A stretch of DNA of 64,000 bases from assembly GCA_018269055.1 (NCBI GenBank), contig JAFDVI010000031.1, positions 1-64,000 of the forward strand, in the 5' to 3' direction. Under the pieces are notes generated by a model. The model was given only the letters and a program-made list of their open reading frames with translations. It was not told the DNA's origin and did not search any database. Numbering within the stretch: the first letter of the stretch is position 1; each line of letters starts with the position of its first letter. Positions 34,475-43,879 of this stretch are shown one piece after another. The stretch is from Acidobacteriota bacterium. GTDB taxonomy: Bacteria; Acidobacteriota; Blastocatellia; RBC074. The translations under genes and the position numbers were made by a program.

Positions 34475-34743
34475 AAAAACGATTCGGCTTTACGCCTTTT
34501 GAGCAGATAGTTTCCGACCAGAAAACCAACGATTGTGCAGCTTGGAATCAACACCCATAGCGTCAGTATCGCAATTGGGACTCCACCATCAATTGCATGG
34601 AAAACTCTTTCTGGATCAGGCGCATTTCTGAACGGTAAGACCTCCGTAAAATAGTAGACCGAATATCCAATCAACCAGCCAACTCCTGCTCCACCAATTC
34701 CACTTAGGAAAATCGCCAAAGGTTTTACCACTTCATTCCACAT
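34471..34743 (-). CDS. Small two-helix membrane protein
   Basis: The 90-residue protein starts MWNEVVKPLAIFLSGIGGAG; AAAGGAGG at ideal spacing fixes ATG 34743, and the frame further upstream is only the shadow of the preceding gene. Two membrane helices are clear (about 8-30 and 58-80, AILTLWVLIPSCTIVGFLVG), with a basic end (LLKRRKAESFL). It sits between a secreted protein gene (12 bases upstream) and a phosphatase-fold gene (overlap of four bases). No family is recognised. Confidence 0.75.
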   Translation of the reverse strand: MWNEVVKPLAIFLSGIGGAGVGWLIGYSVYYFTEVLPFRNAPDPERVFHAIDGGVPIAILTLWVLIPSCTIVGFLVGNYLLKRRKAESFL

Positions 34744-34754
34744 CAAAGCCTCCT

Positions 34755-35255
34755 TTACGGCGCTGAAAAAACCAACGTTCGTTTGCCATTCCCTGCCAAT
34801 GCGCGTCCGGCGAACAAACCTGCGACGGGCAAGCCAATCAGCGCAGCAATAATGCCCGTTCCTTCGTCGGCGCAACTGCCGCCGCATTCTTTGAAGCCCA
34901 AACCGACGGCGATAAAAACGCCGCCCAACAATCCTCCCGCCAATCCGAGCGCGCCAAACGCGGTTTGCTTTGCGCGGCTGGGTGGAGCGACAGTCCAAAC
35001 AGTTTTAACTTCCGCACGCGGAATAGGTTCAGGTTTCCCTTTTCGTTCAAGCACCAGTTCCGTGTCGGAGATGCTGGTAAATTGCCCCGTGCGTTTTTTG
35101 CCGCTCTTCGTTTCGACCATCACCTTTCCGGCGGTCAGCGTTTGTTTCAGCGCGTCCCAGGATTGATTTGGCGTTGTGGATTGCTGGCCCAGCACGCTCT
35201 GCGTATTCAGGATCAATCCCAGGCAAAGCAGAATGGAGATGGTTTTTCCTCGCAT
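34755..35255 (-). CDS. Exported or membrane protein of unknown function
   Basis: The 166-residue protein begins with a signal peptide (MRGKTISILLCLGLILNTQS) after GGAGGAAG. Residues 40-85 look like a small LSm-like beta-barrel (GKVMVETKSGKKRTGQFTSI, then LVLERKGKPEPIPRAEVKTV). The C-terminal half is Gly/Ala-rich with two hydrophobic helices (FGALGLAGGLLGGVFIAVGL; GIIAALIGLPVAGLFAGRAL) separated by ECGGSC. This pattern is common in acidobacterial envelope proteins of unknown role. It heads a three-gene unit with the small membrane protein and the phosphatase-fold hydrolase. Confidence 0.75.
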   Translation of the reverse strand: MRGKTISILLCLGLILNTQSVLGQQSTTPNQSWDALKQTLTAGKVMVETKSGKKRTGQFTSISDTELVLERKGKPEPIPRAEVKTVWTVAPPSRAKQTAFGALGLAGGLLGGVFIAVGLGFKECGGSCADEGTGIIAALIGLPVAGLFAGRALAGNGKRTLVFSAP

Positions 35256-35423
35256 AACTTCCTCCGAGTTCAAAAGGAATGAATCCGCAAAAGTAAAAAT
35301 ACTTGCGCTGAGCCGCCGTCGCCGCAGCAGCCATACATAAACTTCAGCGACAGAAGCTCAGACGCAAGATTTCAAGTCTCAACGGTTGCGGAATTGGTTA
35401 GTGCAATGGCGATGCCATAAGCC

Positions 35424-35521
35424 TGGGTACGCACGCTTCTAGCGTGCTGGGTTTGGCAAATGCTGTGATGGCAAGGAATAAGCGGCTAGCCGAAACGGCA
35501 CGCTGAAAGCGTGCGTACCCA
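35424..35521. repeat. Inverted repeat with GTACGCACGCTT arms
   Basis: The arm at 35424-35449 (TGGGTACGCACGCTT then CTAGCGTGCTGG) and the arm at 35496-35521 are inverted copies, matching over the outer 15 bases and most of the rest; each arm is itself partly self-complementary (GCACGCT...AGCGTGC). It lies in the 284-base gap between the exported protein gene and the NtrC-type gene. Palindromes like this are typically dispersed elements in such genomes, perhaps of REP type; only this copy was noticed in the window. Confidence 0.65.
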
Positions 35522-35539
35522 GCGTGTCAGGATCACCTT

Positions 35540-37012
<1,473 letters not shown>

Positions 37013-37033
37013 AAAACCTCGCTTGCGAAAAAA

Positions 37034-39136
37034 TCATACCGGCAAGGTCACAACAAACTTTGTGCCACGGGTGTCGTGATTCGGGCTGACGACGGAAACT
37101 TCGCCGGCGAGTTCGCGCACGCGCCGGGCGACAATCGCCAAGCCCAGGCCCGTTCCGCGCTGTTTGGTCGTGAAAAACGGTTCGAAGATTCTTTCCAACT
37201 TGTCCGCCGGAATGCCTTCGCCGTCATCGGTGATGGTAATTCGCAGTTTGTCGTCAAGCGAATCGCTTTCAATGCGGACTTCGCCTTCGATCTTGATCGC
37301 CTGAATGGCATTGAGCGTCAGGTTCAATAGTGCCTCTTTCAATGCCGAAGTCCGTTCGCCGTCGAATTGCGGATTGCTTTGCAGTTCAACGCCGACCTTG
37401 ACCAAACGCTGTTCGGCTTCGGCGCGCGCGATGGTCAAAACGCTCTCGACAATTTCTTTCAAACTCGCCGGCGCGGCGGCAACCGCAGCCGGTCGCGAAA
37501 AGCTCAGCAATTGTGAAACGCTGCGGCTCAACCGATCCACTTCGCCGGAAATCAAATCCAGATCGCGCGCATATTCGCGGCTCACGGCTTCGTCTTCGCG
37601 CATCACCTGCGTGATGGATTTGATTGCCGAAAGCGGATTTTTGACTTCGTGCGCGACGGTTGCGGCCATTTGCCCCAAGCTGGCCAACCGTTCGCGTTCG
37701 GCCAATTCACGTTCCAGCTTCACTTTTTCTTCCAACAACTGGCAGTTTTCCACCGCGACGGCAATGTGACCGGCGAGCACCGCCAACACTTCGCGCTTTT
37801 CCGAAGTCAACAGTTGCGCATTGCCACGGACAATCAACAACCCTACCACACGACCTTCGCGCCAGAGCGGATAACACGCCAGCGCATGCAATGGCTCCAG
37901 CAACGGCATTTGTTCGATTTCCGTCAATTGACCGGCTTCGGCGGCACGACAGGCATCGGCTTCGGCGGCGTTGGCCTGGCTGGAAGGAACGATTTTGACT
38001 TCATCCAGTGACAAGGCTTCACGCAAATGGCGTTCGGCAAATTCTACAAAATGCGCCAGTTCACCATAACTCGAAGCCGCCGCGCCGACTTGCGCAACCA
38101 GGTCGCGGTACAACCCAACCTCCGTCGTGAAGAGTTTTTTCAAGTAATGCTCGACCGCTCGGCGCAGCGGCGCAGCCAGCACCAGCACGACCAGAATCAG
38201 CAAGGCTTCGATGACATCAGCACGCAACTCATACCGCGCTTGCAGCGCCAATCCCAAGCGCCGAATGCCGTACAGGTACACCATCAACACCACGACCGCC
38301 AATACGGCATACACGAAACTCTGACGGATGATAAGTTCCAGGTAGCGATACCGATATATGTAATAGGCCACAATTGCCGTAGGCGCGAGCGAAGAAAGTT
38401 TGGCAATCAAATCGAAATACTTTCCGATTCCGGGCCAATGCCGCGCGCCCAAAACATAGGTCAGCAAAAACAACACGCCAATCCCCGCCAGCGTCGCGCC
38501 GAACACTTCAAAGAACCGTCGTTCGCGCGCCGTCTGCCAGATGCGGGACAACCGCCAATCAATCAGCGCGCATTCGATGAATACCGCCACAATCCACAAA
38601 ATGAACGGCAGCAACAGCAGCGAGAGTTTTTCAATCGGCGGTTGGTATGGCCCGCTCCAAAGTTCGACCAACACCCACGGCAGCGCAGCCAGCGGGACAT
38701 ATCCAAGCGCAATCAAAGGTTTGAAGATTCGTCGCGGCGCGCGCGGATCAAACCAATCCCACACGCGCAGATGCGCGTGTGCCAGGGTCGGCGGCAAAAA
38801 CGCCAGCGCCGCATACGCCAGCGAATCCCAAAACTTCATCCACCAGATGCCGCCGCTGACATCCAACAAGTCGTAAATCGTCCCGGCAAAATTGCCCAGA
38901 TGCCACAACCCAATGCTGCCGCCGAGCGCGAGCAAGGAACGTTCAACCTGCCGAATGCCATACCGGCGCAAAATCATCCAGCACAGATACAGGTGCAGCG
39001 CGGCTCCGGTAGCGAAGCCGACCAGCTTCAAAATGTCGTAGGGCAGCAAAACAGATGGCGAGATCGTAGGAGGAACTAAAGTAAGAAACAGATTTGAAGC
39101 AAAAGAGAAAAACAAAGCTACTCCGCTCAAAAACAA
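37034..39136 (-). CDS. Membrane sensor histidine kinase with GAF domain
   Basis: About 700 residues: seven to eight N-terminal membrane helices (to about 310), a GAF domain (about 340-470), HisKA (about 480-545; phospho-acceptor His in [15 protein letters not shown]) and HATPase_c (about 590-700; [33 protein letters not shown]). The layout is like NtrB/PrsK-type kinases. It is encoded 21 bases ahead of the NtrC-type regulator. The frame begins with a TTG at 39136 without a visible ribosome binding site, just inside the end of a transposase and a REP-like palindrome, so the original start may have been changed by that element. The C-terminal catalytic parts are intact. Confidence 0.88.
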   Translation of the reverse strand: MFLSGVALFFSFASNLFLTLVPPTISPSVLLPYDILKLVGFATGAALHLYLCWMILRRYGIRQVERSLLALGGSIGLWHLGNFAGTIYDLLDVSGGIWWMKFWDSLAYAALAFLPPTLAHAHLRVWDWFDPRAPRRIFKPLIALGYVPLAALPWVLVELWSGPYQPPIEKLSLLLLPFILWIVAVFIECALIDWRLSRIWQTARERRFFEVFGATLAGIGVLFLLTYVLGARHWPGIGKYFDLIAKLSSLAPTAIVAYYIYRYRYLELIIRQSFVYAVLAVVVLMVYLYGIRRLGLALQARYELRADVIEALLILVVLVLAAPLRRAVEHYLKKLFTTEVGLYRDLVAQVGAAASSYGELAHFVEFAERHLREALSLDEVKIVPSSQANAAEADACRAAEAGQLTEIEQMPLLEPLHALACYPLWREGRVVGLLIVRGNAQLLTSEKREVLAVLAGHIAVAVENCQLLEEKVKLERELAERERLASLGQMAATVAHEVKNPLSAIKSITQVMREDEAVSREYARDLDLISGEVDRLSRSVSQLLSFSRPAAVAAAPASLKEIVESVLTIARAEAEQRLVKVGVELQSNPQFDGERTSALKEALLNLTLNAIQAIKIEGEVRIESDSLDDKLRITITDDGEGIPADKLERIFEPFFTTKQRGTGLGLAIVARRVRELAGEVSVVSPNHDTRGTKFVVTLPV

Positions 39137-39564
39137 CGAAACTCAAAGCCCCAAAGGGGCAATATGTAATAGCTCAGGGCAACGCCCTGAGAAACGGGCC
39201 ACTCTTTTTGATTTGCGATGTAGGCCTTCACTTCTCCGACGTTCGATTGGCTGACTGAAAATGCGCCGTATCCAGATTGCCAATGGAATCGCTGAAACTC
39301 CTCGCCTTTGGTTTTGATCCATTTCGACGAATTGGTTTTTACCTCTTCAACAATGTTGGCAATTGTCCATTTCCGCGACAATGAAAATAACGCATGAACG
39401 TGATCGTTGTAACCGTCAACCAACAATGCCGGTGAATCACATTCACGAAGAACCGCTGACAGATATTTATGAAGCTCAAGCTCAATCGCTTCCGTAATCC
39501 AAGGTTCACGATTCTTCGTGCTGAAAACTAGATGGACAAGAACAGAGGCCAATGACTGTGGCAT
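39127..39564 (-). CDS. RAYT / IS200-like Y1 transposase, C-terminally altered
   Basis: The 145-residue frame has the HUH Y1 transposase features: SVLVHLVFSTKNREPWITEA at the start, GYNDHVHALFSLS (the HUH pair), and the catalytic Tyr in WQSGYGAFSVSQSN. After EVKAYIANQKE, where relatives continue with about 30 more residues (HH...F...FL...), the frame runs through a REP-like palindrome and ends with unrelated residues (WPVSQGVALSYYILPLWGFE). So the gene has probably lost its normal end. REP palindromes on both sides match the known link between RAYTs and REP elements. It overlaps the 5' end of the histidine kinase gene by 10 bases. Confidence 0.85.
   Translation of the reverse strand: MPQSLASVLVHLVFSTKNREPWITEAIELELHKYLSAVLRECDSPALLVDGYNDHVHALFSLSRKWTIANIVEEVKTNSSKWIKTKGEEFQRFHWQSGYGAFSVSQSNVGEVKAYIANQKEWPVSQGVALSYYILPLWGFEFRCF
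39148..39193. repeat. REP-like palindrome pair, left copy
   Basis: It comprises GCCCCAAAGGGGC (39148-39160), a short AT spacer, and CTCAGGGCAACGCCCTGAG (39173-39191), both nearly perfect palindromes. It lies inside the 3' end of the transposase frame. An inverted version flanks the other side of the gene. Confidence 0.75.
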
Positions 39565-39586
39565 AGAAGATCTCTCTGGTTATTTC

Positions 39587-39666
39587 GCCCCGTTGGGGCT
39601 TGTCGGCTATGGAAACACTTTTCTCAGGGCGTTGCCCTGAGCTATCACATTTTGCGCCGTTGGCGC
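39587..39666. repeat. REP-like palindromes, right copy in inverted orientation
   Basis: It comprises CGCCCCGTTGGGGC (39587-39599), CTCAGGGCGTTGCCCTGAG (39623-39641) and GCGCCGTTGGCGC (39654-39666), the same modules as the left copy read in reverse. It follows the 5' end of the transposase gene. Confidence 0.75.
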
Positions 39667-39756
39667 GGGAGCCACTACGATTCACAGGCCGTCCCTTTAG
39701 CCACTCCTTTTTGCACGGTTGGCAATGGAAAAACATGAGGCCCACACTAGACGTTG

Positions 39757-39790
39757 ACCTGAGCCATTACATTTTTGCCCCGTTGGTGCT
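39757..39790. repeat. Partial third REP-like copy
   Basis: CCTGAGCCATTACATTTTTG followed by CCCCGTTGGTG repeats the outer half of the right copy at 39636-39664, with the palindromic core worn down. It lies just after the end of the deoxyhypusine-synthase-like gene on the minus strand. Confidence 0.6.
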
Positions 39791-39800
39791 GGAAGAAAAC

Positions 39801-40895
39801 TCATTTTCGTTCGGAACTCTCGTACTCACTCTTCAGCAAGTTCATCATTTCTTTGCGGCGATCATACAACCGTTTCAACTTGCGTGGTTCGCGTTTGGCC
39901 ATTGCATACGCCGTAATCAGCGGCAGCGCGACGGTCGAATCCACATAACAAACCACCGTTCCCGGCAACTGGTCGGGATCTATTTTGCCCCAACTGACGG
40001 CTTCGCTGGGCGTCGCGCCACTCAACCCGCCCGTATCCGGCCGCGCATCGGTGATCTGCAAAAAGAAGTCGTGGCCTTTTTCTTCGATGCCCAAAACTTC
40101 CTGAATTTGCGGTTCGGTTTGCAGCGCGAAGTTTTTTGGGCTGCCGCCGCCGCAAATAAAAATGGCAGATTTGCCCCTATCGCGCTTCGCCGAAAGCACG
40201 ATGGCAGCGGTTTCGTTGACATCGGCGGATGGGTTCAGCCGCAGTTTGCCGCCCTGCAATTCCATCGCGGCGACGTTCATGCCGATGGAGCTGTCCCCGG
40301 GCGAAGAGGTGTACACAGGAACGCCGTGCGTGTATGCCGCCGAAAGCACCGATTGATTTTTCAGCCCCAGCACGCGTTCACGCTCCGCGACATATTTGCC
40401 ACACAGGTAGTGAAACTCCGCTGTGGACATTTCGCGCTGGAACTCTTCGGCACGGATGATTTCGCGGAAAAAAGCATCCGTCGAAAGCAGCACTTCGTAA
40501 TCGAAAAAGATGTCGTAAATGCGCACCACGCCTTCTTCGCGCAAGGTCACGTCGCTGATTTGCGCATTGCCTCGGTGCATGGCCAAGCCCAATCCGAAAT
40601 GCGTGTCGTGATAGAGGTTCGCTCCGGTGGAAATGATCCAGTCCACGAATCCGGCTTCGATCAACGGAATGATCGTCGAAATTCCCAGGCCCGCAGGCGT
40701 CAACGCGCCGGTCAGCGTCAACCCGACGGTCACGTCTTCGCCCAACATGCGTTCGGCGAAAAGCTGCGCACCTTCGCGCAAACGCGCGGCGTTGTAAGCC
40801 TGAAATGTCGTTTCGATCAGTTCGACCAGCGAAGTAGTTTTGGTGATGGGCGTTGGGGCAATGCGTTTGCCTTGTAAAAATCTGCTCTTGTTCAT
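39801..40895 (-). CDS. Deoxyhypusine synthase family protein
   Basis: 364 residues, near the length of eukaryotic deoxyhypusine synthase. Family blocks are [57 protein letters not shown] and [18 protein letters not shown]. The Lys of SWGKI aligns with the catalytic Lys of the eukaryotic enzyme and is kept. In bacteria these proteins act on polyamines (for example homospermidine synthesis) or have unknown roles, since bacterial EF-P is not hypusinated. CGGAGACGC precedes ATG 40895. It has no obvious operon partners. Assignment to the family is firm; the substrate is not. Confidence 0.88.
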   Translation of the reverse strand: MNKSRFLQGKRIAPTPITKTTSLVELIETTFQAYNAARLREGAQLFAERMLGEDVTVGLTLTGALTPAGLGISTIIPLIEAGFVDWIISTGANLYHDTHFGLGLAMHRGNAQISDVTLREEGVVRIYDIFFDYEVLLSTDAFFREIIRAEEFQREMSTAEFHYLCGKYVAERERVLGLKNQSVLSAAYTHGVPVYTSSPGDSSIGMNVAAMELQGGKLRLNPSADVNETAAIVLSAKRDRGKSAIFICGGGSPKNFALQTEPQIQEVLGIEEKGHDFFLQITDARPDTGGLSGATPSEAVSWGKIDPDQLPGTVVCYVDSTVALPLITAYAMAKREPRKLKRLYDRRKEMMNLLKSEYESSERK

Positions 40896-41062
40896 TGCGT
40901 CTCCGAAAGTTGTTTGAGGTATGAAAACAGATGCGGAGTTTATGTGCCGGAAAGGTGAAACTCAAAGGTGCGTGCTATACTGCCAACGCTTTTCCCACAA
41001 AAGTAAGTGCAACAATTCAACAGGAGGTGTCTCATCATCCGGCCAATCCGGGTTTTCAAACG

Positions 41063-42148
41063 ATGGACAGAAAAGCTATGCGTAAAGTCATTGCAGTCAT
41101 TTCTTTGGCAGTTTTGTTGGCAACCACGGCCTTGGCCGACACGCTTTATTTGAAGAACGGTAGCGTGTTGAAAGGCACATTTATCGGTTACGAAAACGGG
41201 CAGTTTATCTTCGAGCTGCCCAATGGAAATCGCCCGCGATTTCGTCCCGCAGAAGTTGATCGGCTGGTCATTGACCGCGACACGGTGGGGAATAATCGGC
41301 CTGATCCGGAGCGACCCGTTCCTCCCGCGCGCGACCCGCAACCAGGTGGCGGCAACGCCAGTTGGGATTCGTTCCCGGCGTTTAACGTCCAACTGGAAGA
41401 AAAGTGGATTCGATCCAGCGTTCAGGTGACACGGGGCCAGCGAATTCGCGTGGACGCCACAGGCACTGTCACGCTGGAAGGCCGCACGCAAACCGGCCCG
41501 GATGGATTGAACAATCGCCGCGACCCGGACGCTCCGATGCCTGATGCCAACGATGGCGCATTGATTGCGGCGATTGGCCAGGATCCAAATTCGTTACCGA
41601 TTTTCATCGGGCGCGGAGTGGAATTCATCGCCGAACATGACGGCCCGCTTTATTTCACTGTCAATCATTGGGAAACGGCCAACGCACGCGGCGCATTTCG
41701 CGTGACGGTTGCAATTGATCGCAATTATCGCGACGACACGGTTGGCGGAAACACCGGAGGCGGTCGCCCAACCCAGGGGCAGGAAAAAACCGTGTTGGTG
41801 TATGCCAATCAACAATGGACGGATACGGGCATTGATGTCGAACCGAACATGACATTTCAAATTTCAGCGGAAGGCGAAATCGAAATCGGCAATCGCAACT
41901 ACGCTCGACCGGAAGGCAATCAAAACGCGAAAGTCAGCGGATCAGTGTACCCGATGCCCGAAGCCGGAGTGGGCGCTTTGATTGGCAAGATTCGGTATCG
42001 AGACGGACGAGATTCCAATCTGGTGTTGGTTGGCACACAAGGCACGCCTTCGACCGAAGCCGGGGAATATGGCCGCCTGTTCCTGGGCATCAACGACGAT
42101 TACCTGCGTGACAACAAAGGCTCGTACAAGGTCACTATTCGTTGGTAG
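41063..42148 (+). CDS. Secreted protein with two LecA-like domains
   Basis: About 361 residues. A signal peptide ([20 protein letters not shown]) is followed by a short beta-rich part ([20 protein letters not shown], an LSm-like strand pattern) and two LecA/PA-IL-like beta-sandwich modules. The first (about 100-235) has [20 protein letters not shown], then [10 protein letters not shown] and GPLYFTVN. The second (about 250-361) has [20 protein letters not shown], then [13 protein letters not shown] and [12 protein letters not shown]. Such modules bind carbohydrate in Pseudomonas LecA, where Ca2+ is used; here the sugar specificity is unknown. The ATG at 41063 is the first plausible start; AGGAGG further upstream (41022) would fit a GTG at 41027 only poorly. 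Confidence 0.8.
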   Translation: MDRKAMRKVIAVISLAVLLATTALADTLYLKNGSVLKGTFIGYENGQFIFELPNGNRPRFRPAEVDRLVIDRDTVGNNRPDPERPVPPARDPQPGGGNASWDSFPAFNVQLEEKWIRSSVQVTRGQRIRVDATGTVTLEGRTQTGPDGLNNRRDPDAPMPDANDGALIAAIGQDPNSLPIFIGRGVEFIAEHDGPLYFTVNHWETANARGAFRVTVAIDRNYRDDTVGGNTGGGRPTQGQEKTVLVYANQQWTDTGIDVEPNMTFQISAEGEIEIGNRNYARPEGNQNAKVSGSVYPMPEAGVGALIGKIRYRDGRDSNLVLVGTQGTPSTEAGEYGRLFLGINDDYLRDNKGSYKVTIRW

Positions 42149-42160
42149 CCTTTTGGGACT

Positions 42161-42243
42161 GAGGGACGGAGTGACGGAGAGATAGAGAATTACGATGAAA
42201 CTATCTCCCTCTTTCACTTTGTCTCTCCATCCCTCCGTCCCTC
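42161..42243. terminator. Long hairpin between convergent genes
   Basis: Arms GAGGGACGGA (42161-42170) and its complement (42234-42243) enclose purine- and pyrimidine-rich stretches that pair further (GAGAGATAG with CTATCTCCC). It lies between the stop of the LecA-like gene (42148) and that of the LD-carboxypeptidase (42251), so it may end both transcripts. There is no T run. Confidence 0.45.
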
Positions 42244-42250
42244 CTTCCCT

Positions 42251-43207
42251 CTATCGCACAGCCGCTTCATTCACGCTCAACGCACCGCGCTCAGCGTCGA
42301 GCGTCGCCATTACGCCAAGCGGCAAGGTTAAATTTCCAATTGGGCTATGGCCACTGGGCAAACCGAACATGACCGGAATTCCCAAATCAGCCGTACATTC
42401 CGCCAAAACGTCCTGAATGGAATATCCTTGCTCAGCGTGCTGTACGCAGTCGGTCATTTCGCCAAATATGATTCCTTGAACTTCATCGAATTTCCCTGCC
42501 AATCGTAACTGCTGCAACATTCGGTCAATCGCGTAAGGCCGCGTGCCGGTGTCTTCCAAAAACAGAATCGCGCCGCGCGTATCCAATTCGTCCGGCGTTC
42601 CCATCATTGCCGCAATCAGCGATAAACATCCGCCAAGCAATCGCCCGCTGGCCGTTTTGCCCGAACCGCGATGCAGCATCTCTGTTTTTGTGGAGTTGAT
42701 TGCGCCCATCGGTTTTGGTTGAGCAACCGCCGCCAGCAAGGTTTCGTGGTCGTAATGCTCTGCGCCGCTTTCAGAGACTTGGGCCAAATCTTTCGCCGCC
42801 ATCGGGCCGTGAAAACTCACCCAGCCGAATCGCCCGTACAGATACAAATGCAGCGCCGTCATATCGCTGTAGCCGATGAATATCTTTGGATTGGCGCGCA
42901 GGACATTTTCATCCAGCAGCGGCAACAACCGCATTACGCCGTAGCCTCCGCGCGCAGCCCAGACGGCCTTGACCGCTGGGTCGGCAAACGCTTCCATCAG
43001 TTCTTCGGCGCGGCGCTCATCGCTTCCGGCGGTGTAACGCGCTTTTTCCAAAATGTCCGGGCGGTGTGTGACGCGAAAGCCCAGGCGTTCCAACTCCGCC
43101 ACGCCGCCCGCCAGATAATCGCCTTTCAAATTGCTGGCCGGAGCCACAACGGAAACCAGATCGCCGGGTTTGAGCGCAGCCGGTTTGATGATTTGATTTG
43201 GAGTCAT
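42251..43207 (-). CDS. LD-carboxypeptidase (peptidase S66, LdcA/MccF family)
   Basis: 318 residues, normal for S66. The signature blocks are [14 protein letters not shown] at the start, [33 protein letters not shown] with the nucleophile Ser, the Glu-containing [19 protein letters not shown], and the final His in [16 protein letters not shown]. It should remove the terminal D-Ala from peptidoglycan tetrapeptides in the cytoplasm (recycling), or act as an MccF-type immunity enzyme. The gene is divergent from a P-loop protein, with only 30 bases between the starts, so the two may share a promoter region. Confidence 0.92.
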   Translation of the reverse strand: MTPNQIIKPAALKPGDLVSVVAPASNLKGDYLAGGVAELERLGFRVTHRPDILEKARYTAGSDERRAEELMEAFADPAVKAVWAARGGYGVMRLLPLLDENVLRANPKIFIGYSDMTALHLYLYGRFGWVSFHGPMAAKDLAQVSESGAEHYDHETLLAAVAQPKPMGAINSTKTEMLHRGSGKTASGRLLGGCLSLIAAMMGTPDELDTRGAILFLEDTGTRPYAIDRMLQQLRLAGKFDEVQGIIFGEMTDCVQHAEQGYSIQDVLAECTADLGIPVMFGLPSGHSPIGNLTLPLGVMATLDAERGALSVNEAAVR

Positions 43208-43237
43208 ACCGGCGATTATAAGCAGGAAGGCAAAATT

Positions 43238-43879
43238 ATGAATCCGCGCATCGTCGTCATCTCCGGAACTTCGTCAAACTCTGGCAAAACCACCTTGCTC
43301 TGCGAATTGCTGCGTCAATTGTCAGAGCGTGAACCGTGGGAAGCCATCAAATTGACGCGCGGCCATTATCGTTCGTGTGGCAAAGACCCTGAAGCCTGCT
43401 GCGTCAGTCATCTGCTGAGCGACAACCCTACGGTGCGTTCAGGACGCGAAACGACTTACACCTTTGGCAAAGACACTGCGCGATACTGGGACGCCGGAGC
43501 CGCAAATGTGCATTGGGTGATTGCAACCGATGCACAGCTCGAAGCGGGCGTCAGCGAGGCTTTGTCAAAAGTCACGACGTCAAACGTCTTGATCGAAGGA
43601 ACCAGCTTGCTGGATTTCGTCAAACCCGATCTGGCGATTCTGGCCGTTGGTTCCGACTCCTCAAAACCGAAAGCGTCCGTCCGCCGCGCGTTGTTGGAGC
43701 AAAAAATTCATGCGTTGTATTGCCCTGCCGAAAATGAAACCGCGGCAAAGAGCGATGAACTCCTTGCCGCGTTGTTGACCATCAGCCCGGCGATTGATCG
43801 CCAATGGTTAGGCAATCTGCCTGTATTTACTCCTGGCAAATTGCATCGCTTGGCTGTGCTGATTTCATCGCTCATTTGA
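43238..43879 (+). CDS. P-loop NTPase of the MobB/GTPase type
   Basis: The 213-residue protein begins [20 protein letters not shown], with a Walker A motif ([10 protein letters not shown]) of the SIMIBI class, as in MobB and related GTPases. The middle has a Cys pair region ([17 protein letters not shown]), possibly metal-binding, and a [20 protein letters not shown] stretch resembling the Walker B region of such GTPases. AGGAAGG precedes ATG 43238; longer frames upstream are shadows of the divergent gene. Its partner enzyme is unknown. The 3' end overlaps that of the convergent BACON/TIGR03437 gene by 8 bases. Confidence 0.7.
   Translation: MNPRIVVISGTSSNSGKTTLLCELLRQLSEREPWEAIKLTRGHYRSCGKDPEACCVSHLLSDNPTVRSGRETTYTFGKDTARYWDAGAANVHWVIATDAQLEAGVSEALSKVTTSNVLIEGTSLLDFVKPDLAILAVGSDSSKPKASVRRALLEQKIHALYCPAENETAAKSDELLAALLTISPAIDRQWLGNLPVFTPGKLHRLAVLISSLI

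Noticed and set aside
38027-39079. Long plus-strand frame opposite the histidine kinase
   Set aside because: It is antisense to a clearly recognisable kinase and has no motif or start signal.
39600-40877. 425-codon plus-strand frame opposite the deoxyhypusine-synthase-like gene
   Set aside because: It covers REP repeats and the antisense of a conserved gene; its composition is typical of a shadow frame.
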